Assembly: GCF_000452705.1 (NCBI RefSeq)
Contig: NZ_CP007014.1
Span: 2,728,001 to 2,792,000, forward strand
Length of the DNA: 64,000 nt
Origin: Pseudomonas syringae CC1557
GTDB lineage: Bacteria > Pseudomonadota > Gammaproteobacteria > Pseudomonadales > Pseudomonadaceae
Reading direction: 5' to 3'
Shown: piece by piece, positions 26,088 to 35,634 of the stretch
Layout: every line of letters starts with the position of its first letter
Numbering within the stretch: the first letter of the stretch is position 1
Program-made: the position numbers and the translations under genes
Notes under the pieces: model-generated
Seen by the model: only the letters and a program-made list of their open reading frames with translations
The model's database searches: none
What the model was told of the DNA's origin: nothing

Positions 26088-27272
26088 ATGAAAACCGTAC
26101 CTCCTGTGCACCGCATCGCACTGTTGTTCAACGGCAGCAAGATCTACGATCGCGGCATTATCAGCGGCATTGGCAATTACCTCAGCAGCACCCGTGTGTC
26201 CTGGGACCTGTTCCTTGAGGAAGACTTTCTCTGCCGTCTGAAAGGCATCGAGCGCTGGCAGGGTGACGGGATCATCGCCGACTTCGATGACCCGCTGATT
26301 GGCGAGGCGCTGGCCGGCATCAGATTGCCGGTCGTGGCAGTCGGCGGCTCCTACCAGGATGAGCGCGCCTATCCAAAAGGCATCCCCTATGTCGCCACCG
26401 ACAATCACGCGCTGATCAAGGCCGCCTACGAACACCTGATCGAAGCAGGGCTGACGCGGTTCGCCTGCTTCAGTCTGCCCGAGGCACAAGCCAACCGCTG
26501 GGCGCAGGAACGGGAAAAAGCCTTTCGCCGGTTGCTGCACCGCGATGGCCTGCACGCCGAGGTCTATCGCGGCATGGGCACCAGCGCTCCACTCTGGGAC
26601 AGCGCTGTCGAACAGCAGATCGCCTGGCTGCAAAGCCTGCCCAAACCCATCGGCATTATCGCGGTGACCGACGCCCGCGCCCGGCAGTTGCTGCAGGCTT
26701 GCCTGACCGCTGGGATTGCCGTGCCCGAGCAAGTCGCACTGATCGGCATCGATAATGACCCGCTGACCAGAACCCTCACACGTGTGCCGCTGAGCTCGGT
26801 GATCCAGGGAACCGAGACTATGGGAAGAACTGCCGCGCGTCTGCTCCATCAAATGTTGCACGGCATGCCGGCCACCGGCACCCAGATCCTAATCCCGCCG
26901 GAGGCAATCAACGTGCAGGCCTCTAGCCTGCATCAACCGCTGGGTAACCCCTACGTTATGCAAGCGATGCTGTTCATCCGCCAATACGCCTGTCAGGGCA
27001 TCAAGACCGCACAAGTCGCCGCCTACGTAGGCGTGTCGCGCTCATCGCTGGAGGCGCACTTTCGCAAAGCGCGCGGCTGCAGCGTGCATGACGAAATCCT
27101 GCGCTTCAAACTGGCCGCCGCTGCCAACGGGCTGGAAAAAACCGATTCGGCCATTGCAGAGATTGCCCGCAACTGCGGCTTCAAATCGGCGCAGTACCTG
27201 CATACCGTGTTTCGCCGCGAGTTTGGGTGTACGCCGAGGGAGTATCAGACGGGAAATGCGGTGACACGCTGA
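26088..27272 (+). CDS. xylR: Xylose operon activator XylR (AraC family)
   Basis: A 394-residue regulator. Residues ~8-275 form a LacI/periplasmic-binding-like xylose sensor (ALLFNGSKIYDRGIISGIGN, VATDNHALIKAAYEHLIEAG, IIAVTDARARQLLQACLTAG, ALIGIDNDPLTRTL). Residues ~285-390 carry the two AraC helix-turn-helix motifs (AQVAAYVGVSRSSLEAHFRK and IAEIARNCGFKSAQYLHTVF). Size and architecture match E. coli XylR (392). It is divergent from xylA, the expected geometry for activation of xylA and xylFGH from sites in 25899-26087. I could not delimit those operators by eye. Confidence 0.92.
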   Translation: MKTVPPVHRIALLFNGSKIYDRGIISGIGNYLSSTRVSWDLFLEEDFLCRLKGIERWQGDGIIADFDDPLIGEALAGIRLPVVAVGGSYQDERAYPKGIPYVATDNHALIKAAYEHLIEAGLTRFACFSLPEAQANRWAQEREKAFRRLLHRDGLHAEVYRGMGTSAPLWDSAVEQQIAWLQSLPKPIGIIAVTDARARQLLQACLTAGIAVPEQVALIGIDNDPLTRTLTRVPLSSVIQGTETMGRTAARLLHQMLHGMPATGTQILIPPEAINVQASSLHQPLGNPYVMQAMLFIRQYACQGIKTAQVAAYVGVSRSSLEAHFRKARGCSVHDEILRFKLAAAANGLEKTDSAIAEIARNCGFKSAQYLHTVFRREFGCTPREYQTGNAVTR

Positions 27273-27290
27273 ATGCCTGCGGGAATCGGG

Positions 27291-27911
27291 TTACTGACCT
27301 CCCTGAGCCCCGCCCAGAAACATTCCCACCGCCTGATTTACCAGCATTTCCACCTCGGACATCGGCATGGGAGCGGGCTCCTGCTGGAACAGGCGCTCGC
27401 CGGTTTCGGCAGTCAACAGTGACAGAAATTGTCTGGCTCTTAGTCTGGGGCAGGCTTTTGTCAGCTCACCGTTGGCCATCGCACGTGACATCAGGTCCGA
27501 AAGTGCTTCTACGCACTGACTGGGACCCGTGTCATGGAAACGCTTGCCAATGTCTGAGCGTCCGGATTCCGACAGGACCAGCCGGTAGACATTGATGGCC
27601 TTTGAGTCATGGGTCAGGACCTTCATCATCTTGCGTCCAAAGCGGACCAGTGATTCGTGCAACGCGATGTCGTCCGCGGACTGCAGCAGTGAGGTCAAGG
27701 CGTCGTACAAATGAGAGGTTGCGTACATCTTCACCACAGCGCTGAACAGATCCTCCTTGCAGCGAAAGTATCCGTAGAGCGTCGCCTTCGACCCACCCAG
27801 TCGGCGTGACACCTCTGTCATGGAGGTGCCGTCATAGCCGAGGTCGAGAAATACCCCGGCGGCGACCTCGACGATGGCCAGACGACGTGCTTCGGTGCGT
27901 GCTTTCATCAT
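27291..27911 (-). CDS. TetR-family regulator (AefR-like)
   Basis: A 206-residue regulator with an N-terminal TetR helix-turn-helix (SMTEVSRRLGGSKATLYGYF, residues ~31-50) and a C-terminal all-helical domain resembling the AefR/TetR_C_7 group. The ATG at 27911 (MMKARTEARR) has GGAGG six bases upstream; the frame continues upstream but without a better start. It is divergent from the DUF3237 gene with a 178-bp gap that contains an inverted repeat suited to autoregulation. Target genes are unknown; neighbours suggest DUF3237. Confidence 0.8.
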   Translation of the reverse strand: MMKARTEARRLAIVEVAAGVFLDLGYDGTSMTEVSRRLGGSKATLYGYFRCKEDLFSAVVKMYATSHLYDALTSLLQSADDIALHESLVRFGRKMMKVLTHDSKAINVYRLVLSESGRSDIGKRFHDTGPSQCVEALSDLMSRAMANGELTKACPRLRARQFLSLLTAETGERLFQQEPAPMPMSEVEMLVNQAVGMFLGGAQGGQ

Positions 27912-27922
27912 TCCTCCATAAG

Positions 27923-27938
27923 CGTACTGAATGGTACG
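27923..27938. promoter_or_regulatory. Inverted repeat upstream of the TetR gene
   Basis: CGTAC-TGAATG-GTACG, a 5-bp dyad with a 6-bp spacer immediately upstream of the regulator's ribosome-binding site. It is a plausible autoregulatory operator by position; binding is inferred. Confidence 0.4.
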
Positions 27939-27944
27939 TTTAAA

Positions 27945-27973
27945 TTGACAGCGCGTCAGCTCCCAGCTAAAAC
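27945..27973 (+). promoter_or_regulatory. Candidate promoter toward the DUF3237 gene
   Basis: A perfect -35 hexamer TTGACA is followed after 17 bases by TAAAAC. It starts 7 bp after the TetR-side inverted repeat, so a repressor bound there could cover both directions. It lies about 115 bp before the gene start. Confidence 0.3.
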
Positions 27974-28089
27974 ATACACCACCGTACACTTATGAATACC
28001 CGACTCCCGGAAGCAGTGGCTTTTAACTGTGCAGCCAGCAATCGTCGAATGTGTGATCGAGTGATTTTGCAAGAAGAAGAGGTAGAGCG

Positions 28090-28563
28090 ATGGAAACCAT
28101 ACAGTTACATGAAATGCTGACTGTTCACCTGCACATCGACACACCGCAAGCGCTACACCAGCCTGGACAGGGGCCACGGAGCAGCAGTGAAATACTCGGA
28201 GGAGAATTCCATGGCCAACGTCTGCAAGGGGCGGTCGTGCCGGGAGGGAGTCTGTTTCTTGTACCGCAGGATGAGGAGCTTGTGCGATTCAGCCTGTATT
28301 ACACCTTGCTGACCGACGACGGAATAAGCATGCATGTTGTTGGAGAAGGCCTCACGGCGGTTGATACCATTGCCGTGCAACATCTGAAAGATGACGGGTC
28401 GCGGGTAGCAAGATCCTTGGCTCGCTGCACATGCAACATTCAGTTCAGTGTCCCTGAGGGTGTTCATGAGTACCTGCAGAAACACCTGTATATCGGCAGG
28501 GTCAATGTCATGGCGGGTAGCGACGGGATGACGATCAGTATTTTCCAGGTTGACGAGACTTGA
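28090..28563 (+). CDS. DUF3237 (UPF0311) protein
   Basis: A 157-residue soluble protein with the DUF3237 beta-barrel pattern: L-G-G-E-F-H-G-Q-R-L-Q-G-A-V-V-P-G-G-S, then a R-F-S-L-Y-Y-T-L-L-T-D-D-G strand pair, and a C-terminal HLYIGRVNVMAG. Family function is unknown; members are often near aromatic or small-molecule catabolism genes. AGAGGTAGAG precedes the ATG at 28090; a second in-frame ATG nine codons later is possible. It lies divergent from the AefR-like regulator, which may control it. Confidence 0.75.
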   Translation: METIQLHEMLTVHLHIDTPQALHQPGQGPRSSSEILGGEFHGQRLQGAVVPGGSLFLVPQDEELVRFSLYYTLLTDDGISMHVVGEGLTAVDTIAVQHLKDDGSRVARSLARCTCNIQFSVPEGVHEYLQKHLYIGRVNVMAGSDGMTISIFQVDET

Positions 28564-28592
28564 AGGTCTCGCCAACAGGTCACGCCTGATCA

Positions 28593-29021
28593 TCACTTCC
28601 CTGCAAAAAAGCTCATCCCCTTGCCAATCGCACACGTATAACTCACCGCCTTGCCCACCGGCTGATAGCCCGGAACGCTCAGCGTTGTCATGCTGAAATC
28701 CGCCGTGCCGTTGGAGCGCACCTGATAGCGGATGAATTGCTCGATGGGTTTGTTATCGCGGTCGAGGGTGAAGTGGGTGTCGGAGAAGGCCAGGGTGCCG
28801 TCTGCAGTTATGCGGTAGGTTTCTATGCGCTTGCCGCCCCTGGTTTTCGAGGGCTCTGCGCCTTCGACCGAGGATTTGCATTGCCCCAGGTCAAGCACCA
28901 CGGCGACCGACTCCCCGGTGTTCAGTGCCTGGGTAATGGCGGGATAACTGACCAGTGCGTCGCCCGCATGGGCAAGGGCAGGCAGTGATAATGCAAGTAA
29001 CGCGGCATAGTAACGTTTCAT
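28593..29021 (-). CDS. VirK-family periplasmic protein
   Basis: A 142-residue protein with a signal peptide (MKRYYAALLALSLPALAHA, cleavage before GDALVS). The mature part has V-V-L-D-L-G-Q-C, the ETYRITADGTLAFSDTHFTL block and a final cysteine (S-Y-T-C-A-I-G), as in the VirK family first named in plant-associated Agrobacterium virulence regions. The two cysteines probably form a disulfide. Biochemical role unknown. It converges on the DUF3237 gene with 29 bp between stops and appears to be a single-gene unit. Confidence 0.8.
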   Translation of the reverse strand: MKRYYAALLALSLPALAHAGDALVSYPAITQALNTGESVAVVLDLGQCKSSVEGAEPSKTRGGKRIETYRITADGTLAFSDTHFTLDRDNKPIEQFIRYQVRSNGTADFSMTTLSVPGYQPVGKAVSYTCAIGKGMSFFAGK

Positions 29022-29230
29022 GGCTTCTCCAGTAATGCTGACTGGCTAATGGCTTCCAGTCATGTCCGGGGGGTTAAAAAGCAGCACGAACCCTAGCACA
29101 TGGTATTTCCCAAGTGGGCCGAAAATTGCAGTGGCACAGCTGTGGATCCGTATTCTTCATCCTTTCCTACCTTTAGCCGATAGCGTTAACGGTGTTAATC
29201 GTATCGTCAATTAAGGGAAGGGGACTGAAC

Positions 29231-30841
29231 ATGCTGAGACAGCTGAAGATTGCCGCGCGGACTTCCGTCTGCTTTGCGCTGATGGTCGTTCTGGTACTGG
29301 GGCTCGGCATTTTCAGCCTTGTGCAACTGCACGGTATTCGAGAGCAATCATTGGAGATCGAAAACGACTCTCTGCCGGGCGTCGCGCTGGGCGATGACAT
29401 CGCTCTGGCGTTCGAGAGAACCCGTACTGCCGTCGTCAAGATGCTGGTTAGTCAGGGCGCCGCGCAGGTTGCCGAGGCCCATGCTGATTTCATCGATAAA
29501 AAAGCCGGATTTCAAAAAGCCATACAGGCTTACAGCCCGCTCATCACCGCTGACGACGAGCAAGCGCTCATTACCGGACTGACAACTGACTATCAGGCCT
29601 ACGCTGACAAGGCCGAACAAAGCTACAAACTGGGTAAAGACAACCAGGCCGCGTGGGGCGATATGAAGGCCATTGCTGACGATATCGAGGCCTCGCTGCG
29701 CAAGCTGGAAAAACTCAACGACGACTCCGAGGCCGATTCCAGCGCGTCCTCCACAAAGGTCTTCGAGAATGCCTTGATGGTGACGCAATTGGTCATGCTG
29801 TTCACGGTACTGCTGACGGTGCTGCTTGCCTGGCGCCTGACGAAAAGCCTGGCAGTGCCTATCAGCCAGGCGCTGCAGACCTCTGAAACCATCGCCGCCG
29901 GTGATTTGCGACCGATTTTGATCAACCGCGAGGGCGTCGATGAGGCGGCCTTGCTGTTGCAGTCAATGGAACGCATGCGCGGCAGTCTGAGCAAGACCCT
30001 GACGCAAGTGGGTGATGCCGCCCATCAACTGGCGTCTGCCACTGAGGAAATGAGTGCGCTGATGGTCAACAGCAACGCCGACCTTGTGGTGCAGAACAGT
30101 GAAATCGAAATGGCTGCCACAGCCGTCACCGAGATGAGTCAGGCAGTGGACGAAGTGGCACGCAACGCGGTCGCCACTTCGGAGGAGTCGAAAGCTTCTT
30201 CGGAGTCTGCCCGCAAGGGGCAGGATGAGCTGAACCATACTGTAACCTCCATTATCGAGCTGACCCGCAACGTGAGTACTGCATCAACCGAGGCCCAGGC
30301 ACTGGCGACCCGCACACTGGACATCAGCAAGGTGCTGGATGTCATTCGCGCCGTGTCCGAGCAAACCAACCTGTTGGCACTCAACGCGGCAATCGAGGCA
30401 GCGCGGGCAGGTGAGGCAGGGCGCGGTTTCGCTGTGGTCGCTGACGAAGTACGTGCGCTGGCGCATCGCACCAGCGAATCGACCCGCGAGATCGAAACCA
30501 TGGTCGGGCACATTCAGTTGGGCACCAAAAGCACGCTGGCGGCGCTTGAAGTCAGTACCGAGCAGGCACAACGCACCAAGCAGCAGGCAGAGTCAGCCAA
30601 CGCTGTACTGGCGACGATTGCCCATTCGGTCATGGTTATCGACGAACGCAACACGGTAATCGCCAGCGCCTCCGAAGAGCAGGCACTGGTTGCCAGAGAA
30701 GTGGACCGCAACCTGGTGCGAATTCGCGACCTGTCGACGCAATCGGCAGTCCGCACCGGCCAGACCGGCAGCGCCAGCCAGTCGTTGGCAGAGCTGGCCA
30801 GCGGGCTGACGACCACCTTGAGGCAGTTCAAACTCGGTTGA
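29231..30841 (+). CDS. Methyl-accepting chemotaxis protein
   Basis: A 536-residue inner-membrane chemoreceptor. TM1 lies at ~10-30 ([20 protein letters not shown]) and is followed by a periplasmic four-helix-bundle sensor of ~150 residues ([20 protein letters not shown]). TM2 lies at ~180-202, then HAMP ([19 protein letters not shown]) and the long coiled-coil signalling domain with the conserved hairpin [19 protein letters not shown] (~376-394). GGGG lies upstream of the ATG at 29231, preferred to the opening at 29192. The ligand is unknown. The 219 bp after it contain only the sigma-54-like site of the next operon. Confidence 0.92.
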   Translation: MLRQLKIAARTSVCFALMVVLVLGLGIFSLVQLHGIREQSLEIENDSLPGVALGDDIALAFERTRTAVVKMLVSQGAAQVAEAHADFIDKKAGFQKAIQAYSPLITADDEQALITGLTTDYQAYADKAEQSYKLGKDNQAAWGDMKAIADDIEASLRKLEKLNDDSEADSSASSTKVFENALMVTQLVMLFTVLLTVLLAWRLTKSLAVPISQALQTSETIAAGDLRPILINREGVDEAALLLQSMERMRGSLSKTLTQVGDAAHQLASATEEMSALMVNSNADLVVQNSEIEMAATAVTEMSQAVDEVARNAVATSEESKASSESARKGQDELNHTVTSIIELTRNVSTASTEAQALATRTLDISKVLDVIRAVSEQTNLLALNAAIEAARAGEAGRGFAVVADEVRALAHRTSESTREIETMVGHIQLGTKSTLAALEVSTEQAQRTKQQAESANAVLATIAHSVMVIDERNTVIASASEEQALVAREVDRNLVRIRDLSTQSAVRTGQTGSASQSLAELASGLTTTLRQFKLG

Positions 30842-31002
30842 GACCGGCTGAAGCTGTTGGCTGGGCAACAGCCAATCGGCAATCTGTTCTGCAGCAGGGT
30901 CTGATAACGCCTGTTGCCGGCCGGCAAGCGACTCTCGCAATCGCGGAATAACGCCTGCCGGCAGGGCTTGGCCTGGTTGCAGACCAGCGTGACAAGGCTT
31001 TG

Positions 31003-31016
31003 GGCATGACCTGTGC
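31003..31016 (+). promoter_or_regulatory. Sigma-54-like promoter of the ABC importer operon
   Basis: TGGGCATGACCTGTGCACTG around 31001-31020 holds GG-N10-GC at 31003-31016, with GCAT after the GG and TGCA at -12. It ends 45 bp before the ATG at 31061. Two similar sites precede the oxidoreductase genes of the same cluster. Confidence 0.5.
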
Positions 31017-31060
31017 ACTGCTGATCGGGATTGTTTTCCTGAGCCAGTGGAGCTACCCGA

Positions 31061-32065
31061 ATGCCTGATGCCATCCCGCCTGCCAAGCCAACTCGCCTGA
31101 GTACAGTATGGCGCACTCTGGCGCTGACACTGTTTGCCACCAGCCTCGTCGCAACGGCACATGCCGATGACGGCAACGTGCCTTCGCTGGCGGGTAAACG
31201 CATTGCGATCAGCATGACTGGCACCAGTCATTACTTTGATATCAAGACCTTTCAGGCCCAGGTCGATGAGGTCAAGCGCCTGGGCGGCACGCCGATCACC
31301 CTCGACGCGGGCCGCAATGACAAGAACCTGGTCAATCAATTGCAGACGGTAGTCACGCAGAAGCCCGATGCAGTGATCCAGACGCTGGGCACGCTCAGCG
31401 TCATCGATCCCTGGCTCAAGCGCATCAGCAAGGCTGGCATTCCGCTGTTCACCATTGATGCACCGTCGCAATACAGCCTCAACAACACCACCTCTGACAA
31501 CGTCGCCACCGGCAAGGCGCTGGCCGGGCAGTTGATCAAGGATGCAGGCGGGAAGGGCAATGTGCTGGTGTTCAATGGTTTTTACGGCGTGCCGGTCTGC
31601 GCCATTCGTTACGACCAGCTCAAGCTGGCGCTCAAAGATCACCCGGAGCTGAAAATCATCGAGCCTGAGCTGCGCGATGTAATCCCCAATACGGTTCAGG
31701 ATGCTTACTCGCAAGTGTCTGCACTGCTCAACAAATACCCCAAAGGCAGCGTTTCGGCGATATGGGCGGCCTGGGACATTCCGCAACTGGGTGCCAGTAA
31801 GGCCTTGATCGATGCCGGGCGGACCGAGATCAAGACTTACGGCGTCGATGGCACCCCGGAGGTGCTGGAGCTGATGCGCCGCGAAGACTCGCCGATAGGC
31901 GCCGTGGTCGCTCAGCAGCCGGTATTGATTGGCAAGACCGCTGTGCAGAATGTCGCGCGCTATCTGGCCGGGCAGCGTGATTTGCCCAGGGAAACCCAGG
32001 TTCCGACGTTGCTGACCACCGCTGCCAACCTGCCGGAAGTGCAAAAGCTCCGGGGCGATAACTGA
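31061..32065 (+). CDS. CUT2-type ABC transporter substrate-binding protein
   Basis: A 334-residue periplasmic receptor with a long signal peptide (hydrophobic TLALTLFATSLVATAHA, cleavage before DDG). It has the type I binding-protein fold: RIAISMTGTSHYFDIKTFQA, V-D-E-V-K-R-L-G-G, N-L-V-N-Q-L-Q-T-V-V-T-Q-K-P-D-A-V-I. It resembles ribose/autoinducer-2 receptors, yet the conserved sugar-stacking pattern cannot be confirmed by eye. The downstream operon of sulfur-scavenging oxidoreductases suggests a sulfur-containing or otherwise non-sugar ligand (inference). It is the first gene of a four-gene importer operon. Confidence 0.8.
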   Translation: MPDAIPPAKPTRLSTVWRTLALTLFATSLVATAHADDGNVPSLAGKRIAISMTGTSHYFDIKTFQAQVDEVKRLGGTPITLDAGRNDKNLVNQLQTVVTQKPDAVIQTLGTLSVIDPWLKRISKAGIPLFTIDAPSQYSLNNTTSDNVATGKALAGQLIKDAGGKGNVLVFNGFYGVPVCAIRYDQLKLALKDHPELKIIEPELRDVIPNTVQDAYSQVSALLNKYPKGSVSAIWAAWDIPQLGASKALIDAGRTEIKTYGVDGTPEVLELMRREDSPIGAVVAQQPVLIGKTAVQNVARYLAGQRDLPRETQVPTLLTTAANLPEVQKLRGDN

Positions 32066-32080
32066 CACGGGGGATTGATC

Positions 32081-33652
32081 ATGTTTTCAGCGAAAACGCA
32101 GGGTGCAGCGGTGCCTGCCTTGCACCTCACAGGCATCAGCAAACGTTTTGGCGCTACTCAGGCGCTCGACGGCGTCAATCTGCGGGTCGACTCGGGCACG
32201 ATTCACGGATTGGTCGGAGAAAACGGTGCGGGCAAGTCGACGCTGATCAAGGTGCTGGCTGGTATTCATCGCGCTGACGCAGGCAGCCTGAATATCCACG
32301 GTCAGCCTTTCGCTGCTGTCACGCCGCGCCACGTCGAGGCCATGGGCGTGCATTTCATTCATCAGGAACGTCTGCTGCCGGGCAGCTTCACGGTCGGGGA
32401 AGCGCTGTTTTTCGGTCAGGAGATCAAGCGCGGTCTGTTGGTCGACCGGCGCGCTCAGGATCGTGAGGCAGCGCGGCTGCTGGAGGATTACTTTGCAATA
32501 CGCCTGCCGAATGGGGCATTGGTACGCGATCTGGACAGCGCCCAGCGACAGATATTGCAGATTACCCGCGCGCTGCTGGCCAAGCCCAGGGTTCTTGTGT
32601 TTGACGAGCCCAGCGTGTCACTGGTCAAACAGGAGGTGGATCGCTTACTGGCCATCGTGCGGCGTTTGCGCGCCGAAGGCCTGACCATTCTGTATATCTC
32701 CCATTACCTTCAAGAAATCGAATCGCTGTGCGATCAGGTCACGGTGCTGCGCAACGGGCGTGATGTGGCCGTGGTCGATCCTGCAATGACCAGTCCCGCA
32801 CAGATTGCCCGGTTGATGGTCAATCGTGACGTGGGTGAGCAGTACATTCGCTCGCAGACGGTTCCCGGTGCCGATGTTTTGCAACTGCGCGGGCTGGGGG
32901 CAGGGCGTTACTACGACGCGGTTGATCTCCGCGTGCGACGTGGCGAAGTGCTTGGCTTGACGGGGCTGGTCGGCTCGGGGGCCAAGGAGCTGCTCAAGAG
33001 CCTGTTCGGCTTGCTGCCCCCGGATCGCGGCGAGTTACTGCTCAATGGCCAGCCATTACGCCTGAAATCACCTCGCGATGCGGTGCGCCAGGGTATTGCG
33101 CTGGTCCCAGAGGAGCGCCGTAGCCATGGCGTGGCTCCGGCGCTGTCAGTGCTGGAAAACATCACACTGGCCAGTCTTGGGCGATTCAGCCGCTGGGGGT
33201 TCCTCGATGGTGCTGCTCAGGCTCGCGAGAGCAAAAGACTGATCGATGAGCTGGCAATCAAGACGCCAGGTCACGAGTCGGCGGTGCAACTTCTCAGTGG
33301 CGGCAACCAGCAAAAGGTCGCGCTGGCCAAGTGGCTGAGCCGGCATTCCTCGCTGTATTTACTGGACGAGCCCAGCGTAGGTGTCGATATCGGCGCGAAA
33401 GTGGAAATCTACCGGCTGATAGCGCGGCTTGCCGAGGGCGGTGCGGCGGTACTGGTGTTGTCGTCGGACTTGCCAGAACTGATCGGCATTACCCATCGCA
33501 TCGTGGTGCTGCACCGTGGACGTGTGGCGGGCGAGTTCAATTCCAAAACCACCGACAGCGATGAGCTGCTGGCCTGCGCCACCGGTGCCAGTGAAGGCCG
33601 CCGTAGTGTCGTCGAAACACTCCCTGAGGAGGCTGATCATGCCCACGCTTGA
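32081..33652 (+). CDS. CUT2-type ABC transporter ATP-binding protein
   Basis: A 523-residue tandem ABC ATPase like RbsA/XylG. The first cassette has G-E-N-G-A-G-K-S-T (~46-54) and V-L-V-F-D-E-P-S; its signature is poor (L-D-S-A-Q-R-Q). The second has [17 protein letters not shown] and LYLLDEPSVGVDIG. GGGGG sits 7 bases before the ATG at 32081, preferred over the TTG at 32075. The last 14 bases overlap the first permease start. It powers import with the two permeases that follow. Confidence 0.9.
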   Translation: MFSAKTQGAAVPALHLTGISKRFGATQALDGVNLRVDSGTIHGLVGENGAGKSTLIKVLAGIHRADAGSLNIHGQPFAAVTPRHVEAMGVHFIHQERLLPGSFTVGEALFFGQEIKRGLLVDRRAQDREAARLLEDYFAIRLPNGALVRDLDSAQRQILQITRALLAKPRVLVFDEPSVSLVKQEVDRLLAIVRRLRAEGLTILYISHYLQEIESLCDQVTVLRNGRDVAVVDPAMTSPAQIARLMVNRDVGEQYIRSQTVPGADVLQLRGLGAGRYYDAVDLRVRRGEVLGLTGLVGSGAKELLKSLFGLLPPDRGELLLNGQPLRLKSPRDAVRQGIALVPEERRSHGVAPALSVLENITLASLGRFSRWGFLDGAAQARESKRLIDELAIKTPGHESAVQLLSGGNQQKVALAKWLSRHSSLYLLDEPSVGVDIGAKVEIYRLIARLAEGGAAVLVLSSDLPELIGITHRIVVLHRGRVAGEFNSKTTDSDELLACATGASEGRRSVVETLPEEADHAHA

Positions 33653-34643
33653 AGTGCTTGACAGTCTGGAAGCCGAGCCGCCGCACCAGTGGCTCGTGCG
33701 CCTGGCGCGGCGCGGGTCGCTGCTGGTGTTCCTGGCGATTTTGCTGGTGTTCGCCATCAGCGCACCGAATTTTCTCAGCGTCGGCAATATCAGCAACGTG
33801 TTCGCTCAGTCGGCCGTGCTTGGCATTCTCGCGCTGGGTCTGACCTGCGTTGTGATCGGTGGTGGCTCCAACGTGGTCAGCGGCGGGCTGGACCTGTCTT
33901 TGGCGGCCAACCTAGGCTTGTGTGCGGCGGTCTACAGCAGCCTGAACAACGCCGGTTTCGAGGCCTGGCAGTCAATTGCGCTGACCTTCGCTTGCGGCCT
34001 GCTGGTCGGCGCGTTCAATGGCCTGGCAGTGGTGCTGTTACGTCTGCCGCCGCTGTTGGCGACTCTCGCGAGCATGAACCTGATCGCCGGGCTGGAACTG
34101 GTGCTGACCCAAAATACCGTGCTGGCCACTGATTCGGAGCTGCTAGACAGTCTGGCTTCAGGTATCTGGCTCGGTATCCCGGCGCTGGCATGGGTTTTAC
34201 TCGGCGTCGCCGGGTTGCTTTGGCTGTTGATTCAGCACAGCGCCTTTGGCCTGCGTCTGTATGCCATCGGCGAGTACCCGCAAGCGGCGAAGGCGGCCGG
34301 CTTGAACCTGCAACGCTATGTGTTTGCCAGCTACGTGATTGCCGGTGGCTGCGCCTCCATTGCGGCCTTTTGCTCCGCTGCGTTTTTCAGCGGCAGTACC
34401 ACGGGCTCTGGCGACCTGCTGCTGTCGGTGGTGGCCATCGCCTTCCTTGGTGTGGTGTTCTCGCGCCGTCTGACGGCGAACATTCCCGGCACGTTGTTGG
34501 CGACGCTGTTATTGGGTTTCCTGATCAATGGCTTTCAATTACTGAACATCTCCAACTTCTGGGTCAACGGGGTGCAAGGCCTGTTGATTCTGCTGGTTGT
34601 GGCATTTTCCGGCGCACTTGACCGACGGGACGGTGAACAATGA
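33639..34643 (+). CDS. CUT2-type ABC transporter permease 1
   Basis: A 334-residue inner-membrane permease with about nine hydrophobic segments and the family block V-V-S-G-G-L-D-L-S-L-A-A-N-L (here SGGLDLSLA, like SGEIDLSVG in XylH). The start ATG at 33639 lies within the end of the ATPase gene, and GAGG precedes it. Longer upstream frame is shadow of the ATPase. It probably forms a heterodimeric channel with the second permease. Confidence 0.88.
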   Translation: MPTLEVLDSLEAEPPHQWLVRLARRGSLLVFLAILLVFAISAPNFLSVGNISNVFAQSAVLGILALGLTCVVIGGGSNVVSGGLDLSLAANLGLCAAVYSSLNNAGFEAWQSIALTFACGLLVGAFNGLAVVLLRLPPLLATLASMNLIAGLELVLTQNTVLATDSELLDSLASGIWLGIPALAWVLLGVAGLLWLLIQHSAFGLRLYAIGEYPQAAKAAGLNLQRYVFASYVIAGGCASIAAFCSAAFFSGSTTGSGDLLLSVVAIAFLGVVFSRRLTANIPGTLLATLLLGFLINGFQLLNISNFWVNGVQGLLILLVVAFSGALDRRDGEQ

Positions 34644-35626
34644 ATAGCTTGACCCTGAACACCTCTTCGACGCTGGTAAAAGTGCTGCCGCGCTTGCTGC
34701 CAGCGGTGCTGCCGCTGTTGGTACTGATCATCCTGCTGTTCTTCGCCATCAATGCGCCGGGGTTCCTCAGCTGGGGTAATCTGTCGAGCCTGGTGCTGAA
34801 CAATTTCGTCCTGCTGGCCATCGTTGCCATTGGCATGACCTGGGCGGTCGCGGTGGGTGGTATTGACCTGTCGGTGGGCACTGCGCTGGATTTTGCCAGC
34901 CTCGGTTTCGTGGTGGCGCTCAACGCCGGTCACGGCCTGGGTGTAGCCATTGCAATTGCCTTGCTGGCGGGCGTTGCGGCTGGCGTGTTCAACGCGCTGC
35001 TGATCGCCGGGCTGCGTATTTCGCCATTTCTGGCGACGTTGGGCACCTTGTTCATCGGCACCAGCGTGCAGCAATTACTCTCCGACGGCGGCCAGCCGAT
35101 CTACATTGCCCAGAGTGCGCTGCCTGGAATCAGCGGCGTGTCGATCCTCGGCGCGCCACTGCCGCTGGTGGTCGTGCTGCTATTGGCAGGTGTTTACGGG
35201 GCGGTGCTGGCGCGTGGACGTTTGGGGCGGGAAATTCTGGCCGTCGGCACGCAGCCGCAACTGGCTTACTACTCGGGGCTGTCTACGCGACGTATCGCAG
35301 CGCTGGTGTTTGTCGGCAGCGCGCTGGCCTGTTCGATCGCGGGTATTCTGCTCAGCTCCACGGTCAATGCCTACGTGCCGATGTCTGGTAATGCGTACCT
35401 GATCAATGCCATTGGCGCCGTGTTCATTGGCACGACGCTGAGCCGCCAGGCACGACCCAACATCGTAGGCACGTTGCTGGGTGTGTTGTTCATCAACGTC
35501 ATTGCCAATGGCTTGCTGTTGATTGGCTGGAACTTTTACTGGCAGCAGGTGGCGACCGGGGCGCTAATTTTCATGGTTCTGGCTTTCAGCTTTGCCAGTC
35601 GCCACCTGCTGCGTAATGCCGCCTGA
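34640..35626 (+). CDS. CUT2-type ABC transporter permease 2
   Basis: A 328-residue inner-membrane permease, paralogous to the preceding gene, with V-A-V-G-G-I-D-L-S-V-G-T-A-L-D near residue 73 and a C-terminal GNAYLINAIGAVFIGTTLSR block. Its ATG overlaps the previous stop (ATGA, 34640-34643), so the two subunits are made in step. Two distinct permeases instead of an XylH-type homodimer is the less common CUT2 layout and occurs in autoinducer-2/Lsr-type systems. Convergent with the next gene, 8 bp apart. Confidence 0.88.
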   Translation: MNSLTLNTSSTLVKVLPRLLPAVLPLLVLIILLFFAINAPGFLSWGNLSSLVLNNFVLLAIVAIGMTWAVAVGGIDLSVGTALDFASLGFVVALNAGHGLGVAIAIALLAGVAAGVFNALLIAGLRISPFLATLGTLFIGTSVQQLLSDGGQPIYIAQSALPGISGVSILGAPLPLVVVLLLAGVYGAVLARGRLGREILAVGTQPQLAYYSGLSTRRIAALVFVGSALACSIAGILLSSTVNAYVPMSGNAYLINAIGAVFIGTTLSRQARPNIVGTLLGVLFINVIANGLLLIGWNFYWQQVATGALIFMVLAFSFASRHLLRNAA

Positions 35627-35634
35627 ACGAGGCT

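Noticed and set aside
30593-32068. A 491-codon open frame on the minus strand
   Set aside because: Runs antisense through both the chemoreceptor end and the binding-protein gene; not compatible with either real gene and without motifs.
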